Assembly: GCA_019306365.1 (NCBI GenBank)
Contig: JAFDLS010000009.1
Coordinates: 1 to 37,860, forward strand
Direction of reading: 5' to 3'
Origin: Deltaproteobacteria bacterium
Lineage (GTDB): Bacteria; Desulfobacterota; Desulfarculia; Adiutricales; JAFDHD01
Length of the DNA: 37,860 nucleotides
The translations under genes were made by a program, and so were the position numbers. Shown piece by piece: positions 1 to 8,078 of the stretch; positions within the stretch are counted from its first letter, which is position 1; every line of letters starts with the position of its first letter. Under the pieces are notes generated by a model. It searched no databases and was not told where the DNA came from. It saw nothing but the letters and a program-made list of their open reading frames with translations.

Positions 1-540
1 AAAAGCACGCTCGATCTGGTCATGGAAAAAACCAAGGACATGGTTCTGTCCGATGAAGATAAACAAGAGGTCCTGAACAGGGAACGGGAGAACCGGGCCT
101 GCGGTCTTCTGCTGAAGCTAAAACAAGGCCAAATCAAGCCGGATGATCTGCCGCAGATAATAGATAAGCTGGAAGAAGAAGCCGCACCGGTCAAAAGGAT
201 GTTGTTAGAACTGATGGTGGAAGAGTTGTCCCTGGGAGGAGAAAACGATTCAACTCTGACTGGAATCAGGATTTTATCCCCCTCAACCACGGGCGATGCT
301 GTCAAAAGAATTGAGGACCTTTTCCAGGAATACGATCAGAGCGTTATCGATCTTACGGCGGTTTATAGAAAAAAATTACTGGATGATCTTAAAGATCAGG
401 GGATATCCGGGTCAGCGGTCATACCCAAGGTGGATCAGGATCCGGCCTGGGCAGAGGCACGGGCCGGGATGAAAACCCAGTTCGAAGCCCGGTTTAACCA
501 GGTCAAGTCTGCCTTGATTGATGCTTCCCAGTCCGCCTGA
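1..540 (+). CDS. hypothetical protein, 5'-truncated by the window edge
   Basis: Frame is open from base 1 (KSTLDLVMEKTKD...), stop at 538-540; charged helical protein, no family recognised. Confidence 0.5.
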   Translation, partial: KSTLDLVMEKTKDMVLSDEDKQEVLNRERENRACGLLLKLKQGQIKPDDLPQIIDKLEEEAAPVKRMLLELMVEELSLGGENDSTLTGIRILSPSTTGDAVKRIEDLFQEYDQSVIDLTAVYRKKLLDDLKDQGISGSAVIPKVDQDPAWAEARAGMKTQFEARFNQVKSALIDASQSA

Positions 541-543
541 CAG

Positions 544-1209
544 TTAAAGCATCTGGAAGTACATCTGTTTAATAAATTGAAAATTTCGCTTGACGTCCTG
601 CGCTCCGAACACGGCCGGTCCATGACCGGGCAGTAAAACCTCAATTTCCAGTTCGGCCATACGTTCGATGCTTTCTTTCAACAGCGTCCCGCTTCCTCCG
701 GGGAAATCGGTCCGGCCAACACCCTGGGAGAAGATTAAATCCCCTGATATAAGAACCTTCCGCTCAGGCCAGTACAGACAGATGCTTCCGGGTGAATGCC
801 CCGGGGTATGATAGACTTGAAGACGTGTTTCTCCAAGTTCAAGCTCCCCTTCCACCAGATACAGGTCGATATGATACTCGGGCATCTTATGCCCAAGGGC
901 CTGGGAAAACGCTGGCCCGATTTTTTTTAAATAGTCCTCGCCGGCAGGATGCATGGCTATCGGGACGTTATAACTCGCCAGGCTAACGCTGGCCTCAAAA
1001 TGATCCGGGTGGCTGTGTGTATTGATGGCCAGGTCCAGTTCCTTGTAATCGATACCATCGCTTTCCAGCTGTTTTGCCAGTTGAGGGAAAAGGGCCTGGT
1101 GGCCCGGGTCAATCAAGGTATTGACTTTTCCGGTTATCATGAGGCTGTTGCAATTGTTTTGAGAATAACTTTCCCAGGGATAAAAATAGAGTCCGTCAAA
1201 TATTTTCAT
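544..1209 (-). CDS. MBL-fold metallo-hydrolase
   Basis: NTHSHPDH metal-binding motif, TPGHSPGSICLY and ISGDLIF motifs of the metallo-beta-lactamase fold. Confidence 0.85.
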   Translation of the reverse strand: MKIFDGLYFYPWESYSQNNCNSLMITGKVNTLIDPGHQALFPQLAKQLESDGIDYKELDLAINTHSHPDHFEASVSLASYNVPIAMHPAGEDYLKKIGPAFSQALGHKMPEYHIDLYLVEGELELGETRLQVYHTPGHSPGSICLYWPERKVLISGDLIFSQGVGRTDFPGGSGTLLKESIERMAELEIEVLLPGHGPAVFGAQDVKRNFQFIKQMYFQML

Positions 1210-1445
1210 TATGGTCCTTTGTATGCCTTATTTGGCCGCGAGCATACAGAAGCTCAAAGTTGCGGTCAAGGATTAATCGGGGCGATGTTTAAAAAAATGC
1301 GGTTCGATTTTAATCGTTAACCCCGTTTATATTCTTATCAATTGCTTTTTGGGTAGCCAGGGGAAGATCTTTAAGATAAATTATGAAGTTGCAGGATAAA
1401 AAAAATTTAAAAAACCAGGACATCCAAATAATTCTTGGAGAAGAT

Positions 1446-2672
1446 ATGAGTAAGCGCCGTAAAAAGGTAAAATCGAAATTACCGCCAGATGTGGTGGACA
1501 AGCTTGAAGGCGCGGCGGCAAAGCTGCTTGCAGGGATACCTGGACAAGATCCTTTGAGCCTTTTTCAAACGGTGACCGCGGACCTGGCCGGTTATGAGGC
1601 CGAATTGATTGATCTGCTTGGAAGTCAGCGAACGGTCGTTGTTTTAAATTTTCTTTACCGCCTGAAAATCCTTTTAAAAGGAAAAAACGCTTCCCGTTCT
1701 GTCAGAAGGGCGATCTACCGTCTGGAACAGGCTGGGTTGTCTGCGGATGATGAGGTCCTGGATAAAGGCAAACCCATGCTTCGTCCTCGGGAAGCCAGGC
1801 CCGCGCAGGGTTTTCTGACTCACTACGAGGGCTTGGATATCCGCTATGGTATGCTGGTTTTACCCGCTCAACCCTCAGGCCTGAATACCGGCAGCTTTGT
1901 TTTCAGCCACTCCAAGGGACTTGAATCCTTTGACCTTATGCATCAAACAGAGGGCGGATTAAGGCGCTTTCTCAAGGCAATAATCGACCGGCAGGGAGAT
2001 TGTCTGGTTGAGGTTCCTCCCGAGCATGTTCGTTTTGTTTTGGGTGAGACCGTTGCCCGGACTACTGAGCTCAACCGAACGCTTCCCCGGGAGTATGAGA
2101 GTTTTATCAAACTGGCCGGTACTGTGGCTTGGCCGGAACGGCCCGTGATTTACGATTTGATAAATGTTGATCAGGTGAAAGACCGAATCGATCTCCAGGC
2201 TATGGCCGCGCGTCTTTTAAACCACGAGTTTTTAGCGACCTGGATACTTACATCTGAACTCACCCCATACCTACGCAAACTTGACGAGGTCGAAGGTTCC
2301 GTGCTGGTGCTGGCTGAACACCAAAAGGCGGAGCGGAGGCAGGCTGTTTATGAACAGGCGGAAGAGGAGATCTTTGTGCCGGAAAAGAAGTTGGTCCTGA
2401 AACGCTGTTTGGAAGAAACAGCCCTCATGCTCTGGCAGCGGGACGAAAAGGATCTGGCTGAAGGAGCTATGGCTCTGGCACTGGATTTAGAACCGGATAA
2501 TCAGAAGGATTTAGGGCGGCGTTCTGACTTCACCCAGACCCTGGTTCGGTTTTCCTTTGACGAAATTATATCGGCAGGCATGGGGGCGGAACCAGTCAAA
2601 GAACGGTATCAGCGTTCAGAATCAGGTCTGATCCTGCCAGTTGGATTCAATACGCAAAACAAAGGAGAATAA
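1446..2672 (+). CDS. conserved hypothetical protein (~408 aa)
   Basis: Long ORF; ATG at 1446 preceded by GGAGAAG fits better than the 1383 start; no family recognised. Confidence 0.6.
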   Translation: MSKRRKKVKSKLPPDVVDKLEGAAAKLLAGIPGQDPLSLFQTVTADLAGYEAELIDLLGSQRTVVVLNFLYRLKILLKGKNASRSVRRAIYRLEQAGLSADDEVLDKGKPMLRPREARPAQGFLTHYEGLDIRYGMLVLPAQPSGLNTGSFVFSHSKGLESFDLMHQTEGGLRRFLKAIIDRQGDCLVEVPPEHVRFVLGETVARTTELNRTLPREYESFIKLAGTVAWPERPVIYDLINVDQVKDRIDLQAMAARLLNHEFLATWILTSELTPYLRKLDEVEGSVLVLAEHQKAERRQAVYEQAEEEIFVPEKKLVLKRCLEETALMLWQRDEKDLAEGAMALALDLEPDNQKDLGRRSDFTQTLVRFSFDEIISAGMGAEPVKERYQRSESGLILPVGFNTQNKGE

Positions 2673-2674
2673 CA

Positions 2675-3073
2675 ATGGCCGTTCAAATCCCGCTTCAAAC
2701 CAATCAGACAACGGAAATGATTGATATTACCGGGAAGGTCCAGGATGAGGTAGGCAGGACGGGAATTAAAAACGGGCTGGTCGTTGTCTATGTCTCTCAT
2801 ACAACCGCCGGAGTTACGATCAATGAAGGGGCAGACCCAAGTGTCAGGACCGATATCATTGAGACGCTGAATGAAATTGTGCCCTTTAAAAGAGCTTACA
2901 GGCATATGGAAGGCAACTCACCGGCCCACATTAAAGCCACCCTGGTTGGATCATCCGAAACCATACTGCTGGAGGATGGCCATTTGCGGCTGGGACGGTG
3001 GCAGCACGTGTTTTTTTGCGAATTTGACGGCCCCCGCCGACGCAGCGTTTTGGTCAAGGTCCTGCCGGAATAA
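2675..3073 (+). CDS. YjbQ family (UPF0047) protein
   Basis: SHTTAGVTINEGADP and LGRWQHVFFCEFDGPRRR motifs typical of the YjbQ/UPF0047 family. Confidence 0.88.
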   Translation: MAVQIPLQTNQTTEMIDITGKVQDEVGRTGIKNGLVVVYVSHTTAGVTINEGADPSVRTDIIETLNEIVPFKRAYRHMEGNSPAHIKATLVGSSETILLEDGHLRLGRWQHVFFCEFDGPRRRSVLVKVLPE

Positions 3074-3192
3074 CGCCAGGGTCGATTTTGGCCTTGTATG
3101 CCGCAGGATGATATATTAAAAGATATTCACAAAGTCTCGCCGTCAAGGTGAAATCAGTATCGCCGGTGGGCGCGGTTGACTTTTAATAAGGA

Positions 3193-3828
3193 GTGAACAT
3201 GGAATTTGATGATGATACTCAACTTGACGGCCTGATTGACCGTCTTAAGCAGTTTATAGGCGCCAGACCCGAAAACCCAACCGCTCACTATAACCTGGGG
3301 TTGGCTTTTGTGCGGAAAGGCCAGTTGGAGGACGCGGAATTCGCGTTCAAAATGGCTCTGGAACTGGATGAAAATATGGTCGAAGCCCACATTAACCTTG
3401 GAGGGCTCTATCTCCGTCAAAAGAAGCTGGACGAAGCCATTGCCGAAAATGAGAAGGCCCTGGCCATCAATTCGCATGCGTTTCTGGCCTATAACAATAT
3501 CGGTTTTGCCCGCTTGCTCCAGGATAATTTAGAAGAGGCGGCCCAGGCCTTTGAGAAAGTTATTGAGTTCAAGCCGGAACTGATTCCGGCGCGATTATCC
3601 CTGGCGCGTATTTCAGAGAGACAGGGCGATTGGGAGGCGGTTATTGCCCATTATGAAAATATCCTCGATCTGGACCCGGGTTTTGCGCTGGCCCACTATA
3701 ACCTGGCCCCGGCCTTTCTCGAAAAAGGGGACCCTCAAAAGGCTTCTCAGCATTACGATCAGGCAGTGGCGTTAAATTATCCGGTTGACCCCGAATTGGG
3801 CCAAAAAATTCAAACCGCTTTGGGTTGA
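3193..3828 (+). CDS. tetratricopeptide repeat protein
   Basis: Repeated TPR signatures (NPTAHYNLGLAFVRKGQLEDAEFAFKMALELDE, AHINLGGLYLRQKKLDEAIAENEKALAI). Confidence 0.88.
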   Translation: MNMEFDDDTQLDGLIDRLKQFIGARPENPTAHYNLGLAFVRKGQLEDAEFAFKMALELDENMVEAHINLGGLYLRQKKLDEAIAENEKALAINSHAFLAYNNIGFARLLQDNLEEAAQAFEKVIEFKPELIPARLSLARISERQGDWEAVIAHYENILDLDPGFALAHYNLAPAFLEKGDPQKASQHYDQAVALNYPVDPELGQKIQTALG

Positions 3829-4559
3829 AGGCAAATCTGATGGACCGGCTCGAAAAGATGGAGGAATTTAAGGACTCCCTGGAATCTGCGCGGGCTGAAG
3901 GCGACCAGGTAGCCGAGGCGGCGGCGCTGCACGGGATTGGCCGGATTTACTTAACGGAGAAGGTATATGACGCGGCTGAGGAATTTTTGAGCCAATGCGC
4001 GCAGTTGTGCCGTGAAAGCGGTCAGCGCGAAGGTCTGGCTCAGACCTTGATTGATCTGGGTGACCTGGCTTTGGCTCAAGAAGACGCCGAAAACGCCGAA
4101 AAAATGTTTCGGGAGTCTTTATTGATTTACCAGGACAATGACCTGTCTCAAGGGCAGGCCAGGGTAATGGACCGGATAGCTGACGTTACGGTTGCAAGGG
4201 GAAATCTGGATGAAGCCATTAACATTTCCCTGGACGGGTTGAATCTCTGCCGTCAGAGCGCCGACAGGATTGGGGCCATCTATTTTTTGGAAAAAATCAT
4301 ACCCTTATATAAGGCAAAGGGCGCGGTAGCTGACGTGGAGGCATCTTACCGCGAGTTGATTACTTTTGCTGAAGAATTGGGTGATTCCGAGCGCATGGCC
4401 ATGGGGCTGGCCGGTCTGGCCGACGTGTATGAACGGGTGGAAAAACCGGAGGAAGCTGTGCCTTATCTGGAGATGGCTCATGATATTTATTTACGCCTGG
4501 GCAAGGAGACAGAGGCGGGATTTATTCGGGAACACCTTGAGAAAATGGGTGATTCATGA
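3825..4559 (+). CDS. tetratricopeptide repeat protein
   Basis: TPR-like repeats (GLAQTLIDLGDLALAQEDAENAEKMFRESLLIY); overlaps the previous stop by 4 nt. Confidence 0.8.
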   Translation: MKANLMDRLEKMEEFKDSLESARAEGDQVAEAAALHGIGRIYLTEKVYDAAEEFLSQCAQLCRESGQREGLAQTLIDLGDLALAQEDAENAEKMFRESLLIYQDNDLSQGQARVMDRIADVTVARGNLDEAINISLDGLNLCRQSADRIGAIYFLEKIIPLYKAKGAVADVEASYRELITFAEELGDSERMAMGLAGLADVYERVEKPEEAVPYLEMAHDIYLRLGKETEAGFIREHLEKMGDS

Positions 4560-4600
4560 ATAAAATTAGCACGTTATATGCCTAGCGTGTATGATTTATT

Positions 4601-4802
4601 TTGTTAAAAATTTAAAAACCGAGACCTCTGCAAAACCAGTAATTTTGTTGAAATCGCGGAAGGCGAAAATTTAACCCGTAGGAATATTGCCAATATTTCG
4701 AGGACTTAAATTTGAGACTGACAAAGAGTTCGGCTAAAGGACGAAGTTTTGCAGAGGCCTCAACCTTTAAAATTATTCGTAGGGTCATATAATCTTGGCA
4801 TT
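4601..4802 (+). repeat. decayed duplicate of the dsrD promoter region, interrupted by the 141-bp MITE-like element
   Basis: 4601-4615 TTGTTAAAAATTTAA is identical to 5001-5015; 4771-4802 matches 5029-5061 with about 4 transitions and one 1-nt indel. Confidence 0.55.
4621..4761. mobile_element. MITE-like non-autonomous element, copy 1 (141 bp)
   Basis: 16-bp terminal inverted repeats GAGACCTCTGCAAAAC / GTTTTGCAGAGGCCTC (1 mismatch); possible 4-bp target duplication AACC (4617-4620, 4762-4765); second 141-bp copy at 16909. Confidence 0.7.
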
Positions 4803-4862
4803 AAATCACGGGGCGTGAAGCCTGTTGGACCTGAAAACAGTGTGACGCCGATGTGATTAAAT
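4800..4862 (+). other. nested inverted repeat (possible structured RNA)
   Basis: Stems 4800-4809/4853-4862 (10 bp, 1 mismatch), 4812-4816/4845-4849 (5 bp), 4822-4826/4836-4840 (5 bp), starting 6 nt after a TATAAT. Confidence 0.35.
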
Positions 4863-5023
4863 AGGCAAGTGATTCGATATTCTTGGGCAGGATTATAAAA
4901 TCAGCGCCTAATAATCCGTATGTTCATTCCGTCGTGCATACCAGAGAATAATTTGAAATAATTAAACATTTTTAGTGCGTCTTTTTTTATTTTTGATATT
5001 TTGTTAAAAATTTAACAAGCTCC

Positions 5024-5052
5024 TTGACAATTATTCGTTAAGATCATATAGT
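5024..5052 (+). promoter_or_regulatory. sigma70-type promoter for the upstream dsrD gene
   Basis: TTGACA (5024-5029), 17-nt spacer, TATAGT (5047-5052). Confidence 0.7.
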
Positions 5053-5092
5053 CCTGGCATTCACATGATGGGTAAAAACCCACTGGAGGTAA

Positions 5093-5323
5093 ATGATGGA
5101 AGACGCAGAAGTAAAACAGTCAATTTTTGATTTCTTAGAAAAGAAATCAAAAACTAAAAAGATGCATTATCTAAGTGACATTGCCAAAGGCATCGGGCTG
5201 AAAAAAAGAGAGATAAAAAAAGTCGTTCAAGCAATGATCGAGGCGGGTGAAATTGAGCCTTGGTCCAGTGGCAGCACAACCTATTATATGCTTCCCGGCT
5301 CTCGCGACGTAGAAAACTTATAA
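5093..5323 (+). CDS. dsrD: DsrD, dissimilatory sulfite reductase-associated winged-helix protein
   Basis: 76 aa with the DsrD signature EPWSSGSTTYYMLPG and KKREIKKVVQAM; RBS GGAGG at 5084-5089. Confidence 0.82.
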   Translation: MMEDAEVKQSIFDFLEKKSKTKKMHYLSDIAKGIGLKKREIKKVVQAMIEAGEIEPWSSGSTTYYMLPGSRDVENL

Positions 5324-5552
5324 ATTTATTTTTAACGGCTTGACAGATAGACGCAATTATTGAAGGCTCCGCCTTTGCAAGCTGTTGAAGGTTTATAGCC
5401 AAGGGTTTCGCCTATCTTAAATCAAGCCAATCGAAAAAGCCTGACTTAGTAAGCCTTTGACTAACAGTAAAGACGCAGAAGAGGGTCTTTGCCTGAAGGC
5501 TTGAGAACGGTTTTAATGGTTTGAAATCGCGGAATTTTACAAAGTTTTTTTA

Positions 5553-5581
5553 TTGACAAAAAAACAGGGGAACTTTATATT
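5553..5581 (+). promoter_or_regulatory. sigma70-type promoter, probably for dsrAB
   Basis: TTGACA (5553-5558), 17-nt spacer, TATATT (5576-5581), about 235 nt upstream of dsrA. Confidence 0.65.
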
Positions 5582-5672
5582 CCCTTTGATAAATCGCTTG
5601 CGATTATAAATAATTTTCAGTCAGTAAAACCAGACTATTAGAAAGGTTCTAAGGGGCTGAAAAAAGATCTTC

Positions 5673-5780
5673 ATGGACTTAAGTAAGATGATGTTGATGC
5701 TGGAAGGAGGTGAGACCGGGTCTTCAATAGGAGACAATGCCAGTTGTTTAAGCAATATACTGTTGAATCTAAAACTTTAG
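5673..5780 (+). CDS. candidate 35-aa leader ORF in the dsrA 5' region (MDLSKMMLMLEGGETGSSIGDNASCLSNILLNLKL)
   Basis: ATG to TAG open frame between the inferred dsrAB promoter and dsrA; weak RBS, so uncertain. Confidence 0.25.
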   Translation: MDLSKMMLMLEGGETGSSIGDNASCLSNILLNLKL

Positions 5781-5815
5781 AGATATTTTGATTAACCCAA
5801 AATCTGGAGGTAATT

Positions 5816-6784
5816 ATGCCAATTACTCACAAGACCCCTCTTTTAGATGAACTTGAAAAAGGCCCATGGCCTAGCTTTGTCACGGATTTAAAGCGAGCGG
5901 CTGAGGAAGGCGGCAGTGACACGGCCAACGACCTTCTGGGACAGCTCGAATTGTCATATGTACAGAAGGTCGGACACTGGAAGCACGGCGGCATCGTCGG
6001 TGTTTTCGGTTATGGCGGAGGCGTGATCGGCCGTTATACGGATGTGCCTCATCTGTTCCCCTCGGTCGAACACTTTCATACCATGCGTATCAACCAGCCA
6101 GCCAGTAAGTTTTATAGTTCTGACCAGTTGAGAACTTTGGCTGACATTTGGGATAAGCATGGAAGCCAGATTACAAACATGCATGGCTCCACCGGTGACA
6201 TCATCTTTCTCGGTTGCCGAACCGAGGCTTTGGAACCCTGCTTCGCGGATCTGACAGCGCATGGCTTTGACCTGGGCGGATCAGGTTCGGCTCTCAGAAC
6301 TCCCAGCTGCTGTGTAGGTAAGGCGCGTTGTGAATGGGCCTGCCTTGACACCCAGGATATCACCTATAACCTGACCATGACCTACCAGGATGAGATGCAT
6401 CGTCCTGCCTGGCCTTACAAGTTCAAGTTTAAGACTTCCGGGTGTCCCAATGACTGTGTGGCTTCAATTGCCAGGGCGGACTGCTCCATTATCGGCACAT
6501 GGCGGGATGATATTCGGATAAACCAGGATGAGGTCAAGAATTACGCCGAGAGCGGGCTGGATATTCAACAGTACGTCATTGATCTTTGCCCGACAAAATG
6601 CATTAGCTATGAAGACGGTGAAATTCAGATTGACAACAAGAACTGCACCCGGTGCATGCATTGTATCAACGTGATGACCAAGGCTCTCAGGCCCGGAACC
6701 GATACCGGCGCGACCATCCTCATCGGCGCCAAAGCTCCCATTCTCGAAGGTGCCCAGATGGGCGTGAGCGAGTGGGAGAGCTGA
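5816..6784 (+). CDS. dsrA: dissimilatory sulfite reductase alpha subunit, interrupted (N-terminal ~317 residues intact, then out of frame)
   Basis: [41 protein letters not shown] and ferredoxin domain [11 protein letters not shown]; frame lost after [13 protein letters not shown]. Confidence 0.93.
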   Translation: MPITHKTPLLDELEKGPWPSFVTDLKRAAEEGGSDTANDLLGQLELSYVQKVGHWKHGGIVGVFGYGGGVIGRYTDVPHLFPSVEHFHTMRINQPASKFYSSDQLRTLADIWDKHGSQITNMHGSTGDIIFLGCRTEALEPCFADLTAHGFDLGGSGSALRTPSCCVGKARCEWACLDTQDITYNLTMTYQDEMHRPAWPYKFKFKTSGCPNDCVASIARADCSIIGTWRDDIRINQDEVKNYAESGLDIQQYVIDLCPTKCISYEDGEIQIDNKNCTRCMHCINVMTKALRPGTDTGATILIGAKAPILEGAQMGVSEWES

Positions 6785-6951
6785 TTCAGCGTCTGGGTTA
6801 CCGCGCTTTTCTGGAAGCGGTCGAAATTGATCCCATTCCGCAGATGATTAAAGAACCAAGATCCAATCCTTATATTTTCTTCAAAGAAGAGGATGTTGAA
6901 GGTGGTTGGGAACGGGATCTTGAGGCATACCGAAAAAGGCATCAGGCCTAG
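6763..6951 (+). pseudogene. dsrA: C-terminal part of DsrA in a different frame ([62 protein letters not shown])
   Basis: Matches the canonical DsrA C-terminus (RERLGE...KEPRTNPYIFFKEEEVPGGWDRD..YRKRH). Confidence 0.9.
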
Positions 6952-6971
6952 ATCTGGAGGAGGTTATTAAC

Positions 6972-8075
6972 ATGGCAGAAGAAAAACAAGAAAGAATTAC
7001 TGATATCGGTCCTCCGAAATACGATACGGCCTGGACCCCTTTTATCAAAGAAAACTACGGCAAGTGGCTCTATCATGAGGAACTGGAACCAGGCGTTTTA
7101 ATGCATGTTTCCGAAACCGGCGCGAAACTCTGGACGGTGCGTATTGCGGGTACCCGTTTGATGAGCACCCTGCATATGCGTGACCTGGCTGCCATTGCTG
7201 ACGAGTTCTGTGACGGTCTTCTCAGGTTCACCACCCGTAACAACATCGAATTTCTCATTACGGATGAAGCAAAGTTACAATCCCTTAAGGACAAGTTGAA
7301 AGCGGATGGTCACGCCATAGGTGGAACCGGCGCTGGTATTACCAACATTGTTCATACTCAGGGTTGGATTCATTGCCACACGCCGGCTATTGACGCCTCG
7401 GGTATTGTTAAGGCTGTCATGGATGAGCTTTTTGAATATTTTCATGACAAAAGGCTCCCCAACAAGGTTCGTATTTCACTGGCGTGCTGCTTGAACATGT
7501 GCGGCGCGGTCCATTGCTCGGACATTTCAATTCTGGGCGTTCACCGGAAGCCGCCCCTCATTGAGCATGACCGTCTGCTGAACGTCTGTGAAATTCCCAC
7601 GACCATCGCGTCCTGCCCCACGGCCGCCATCAGGCCTTACAACTTTGAAGACGAGGAAGGCAAGCAGGTCAAATCGGTTCAGGTCAATAATGAGCGATGC
7701 ATGTTCTGCGGTAACTGTTACACCATGTGTCCGGCCATGCCTCTGGCTGACCCGGTAGGTGACGGTGTGGCCCTGTGGGTTGGCGGTAAGGTCTCAAACG
7801 CCAGGTCTATGCCCAAGTTTTCCAAACTGGCCGTGCCGTTTCTCCCGAATAATCCGCCGCGTTGGCCTGAAACTGTTGAGGTTATTAAAAATATCGTTGA
7901 GGTTTATGCCGCTGACGCGCGTTCTTATGAGCGTGTAGGTGAGTGGGCCGAACGGATTGGTTGGGAAGAATTCTTCAAAAAGACCGATATTGCATTCACG
8001 CCCTTTCATATAGACGATTATCGGTTCGCTATGACCACCTGGCGGAGCAGCACCCAGTTTAAATTCACGGATTAG
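6972..8075 (+). CDS. dsrB: dissimilatory sulfite reductase beta subunit
   Basis: [38 protein letters not shown] siroheme/4Fe-4S motif, [16 protein letters not shown] ferredoxin domain. Confidence 0.96.
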   Translation: MAEEKQERITDIGPPKYDTAWTPFIKENYGKWLYHEELEPGVLMHVSETGAKLWTVRIAGTRLMSTLHMRDLAAIADEFCDGLLRFTTRNNIEFLITDEAKLQSLKDKLKADGHAIGGTGAGITNIVHTQGWIHCHTPAIDASGIVKAVMDELFEYFHDKRLPNKVRISLACCLNMCGAVHCSDISILGVHRKPPLIEHDRLLNVCEIPTTIASCPTAAIRPYNFEDEEGKQVKSVQVNNERCMFCGNCYTMCPAMPLADPVGDGVALWVGGKVSNARSMPKFSKLAVPFLPNNPPRWPETVEVIKNIVEVYAADARSYERVGEWAERIGWEEFFKKTDIAFTPFHIDDYRFAMTTWRSSTQFKFTD

Positions 8076-8078
8076 TGC

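Noticed and set aside
949-1320. 123-aa plus-strand ORF opposite the MBL-fold gene
   Set aside because: Antisense to a gene with clear metal-binding motifs.
5154-5402. 82-aa minus-strand ORF opposite dsrD
   Set aside because: Antisense to a convincing dsrD gene with promoter and RBS; no recognisable motif.
6749-6790. Programmed ribosomal frameshift in dsrA
   Set aside because: About 33 conserved residues are absent at the junction, which a frameshift alone cannot restore.
6652-6951. ORF call of 99 aa starting [13 protein letters not shown]
   Set aside because: The first ~37 codons are an off-frame reading of dsrA; only the part from about 6763 is real DsrA sequence.
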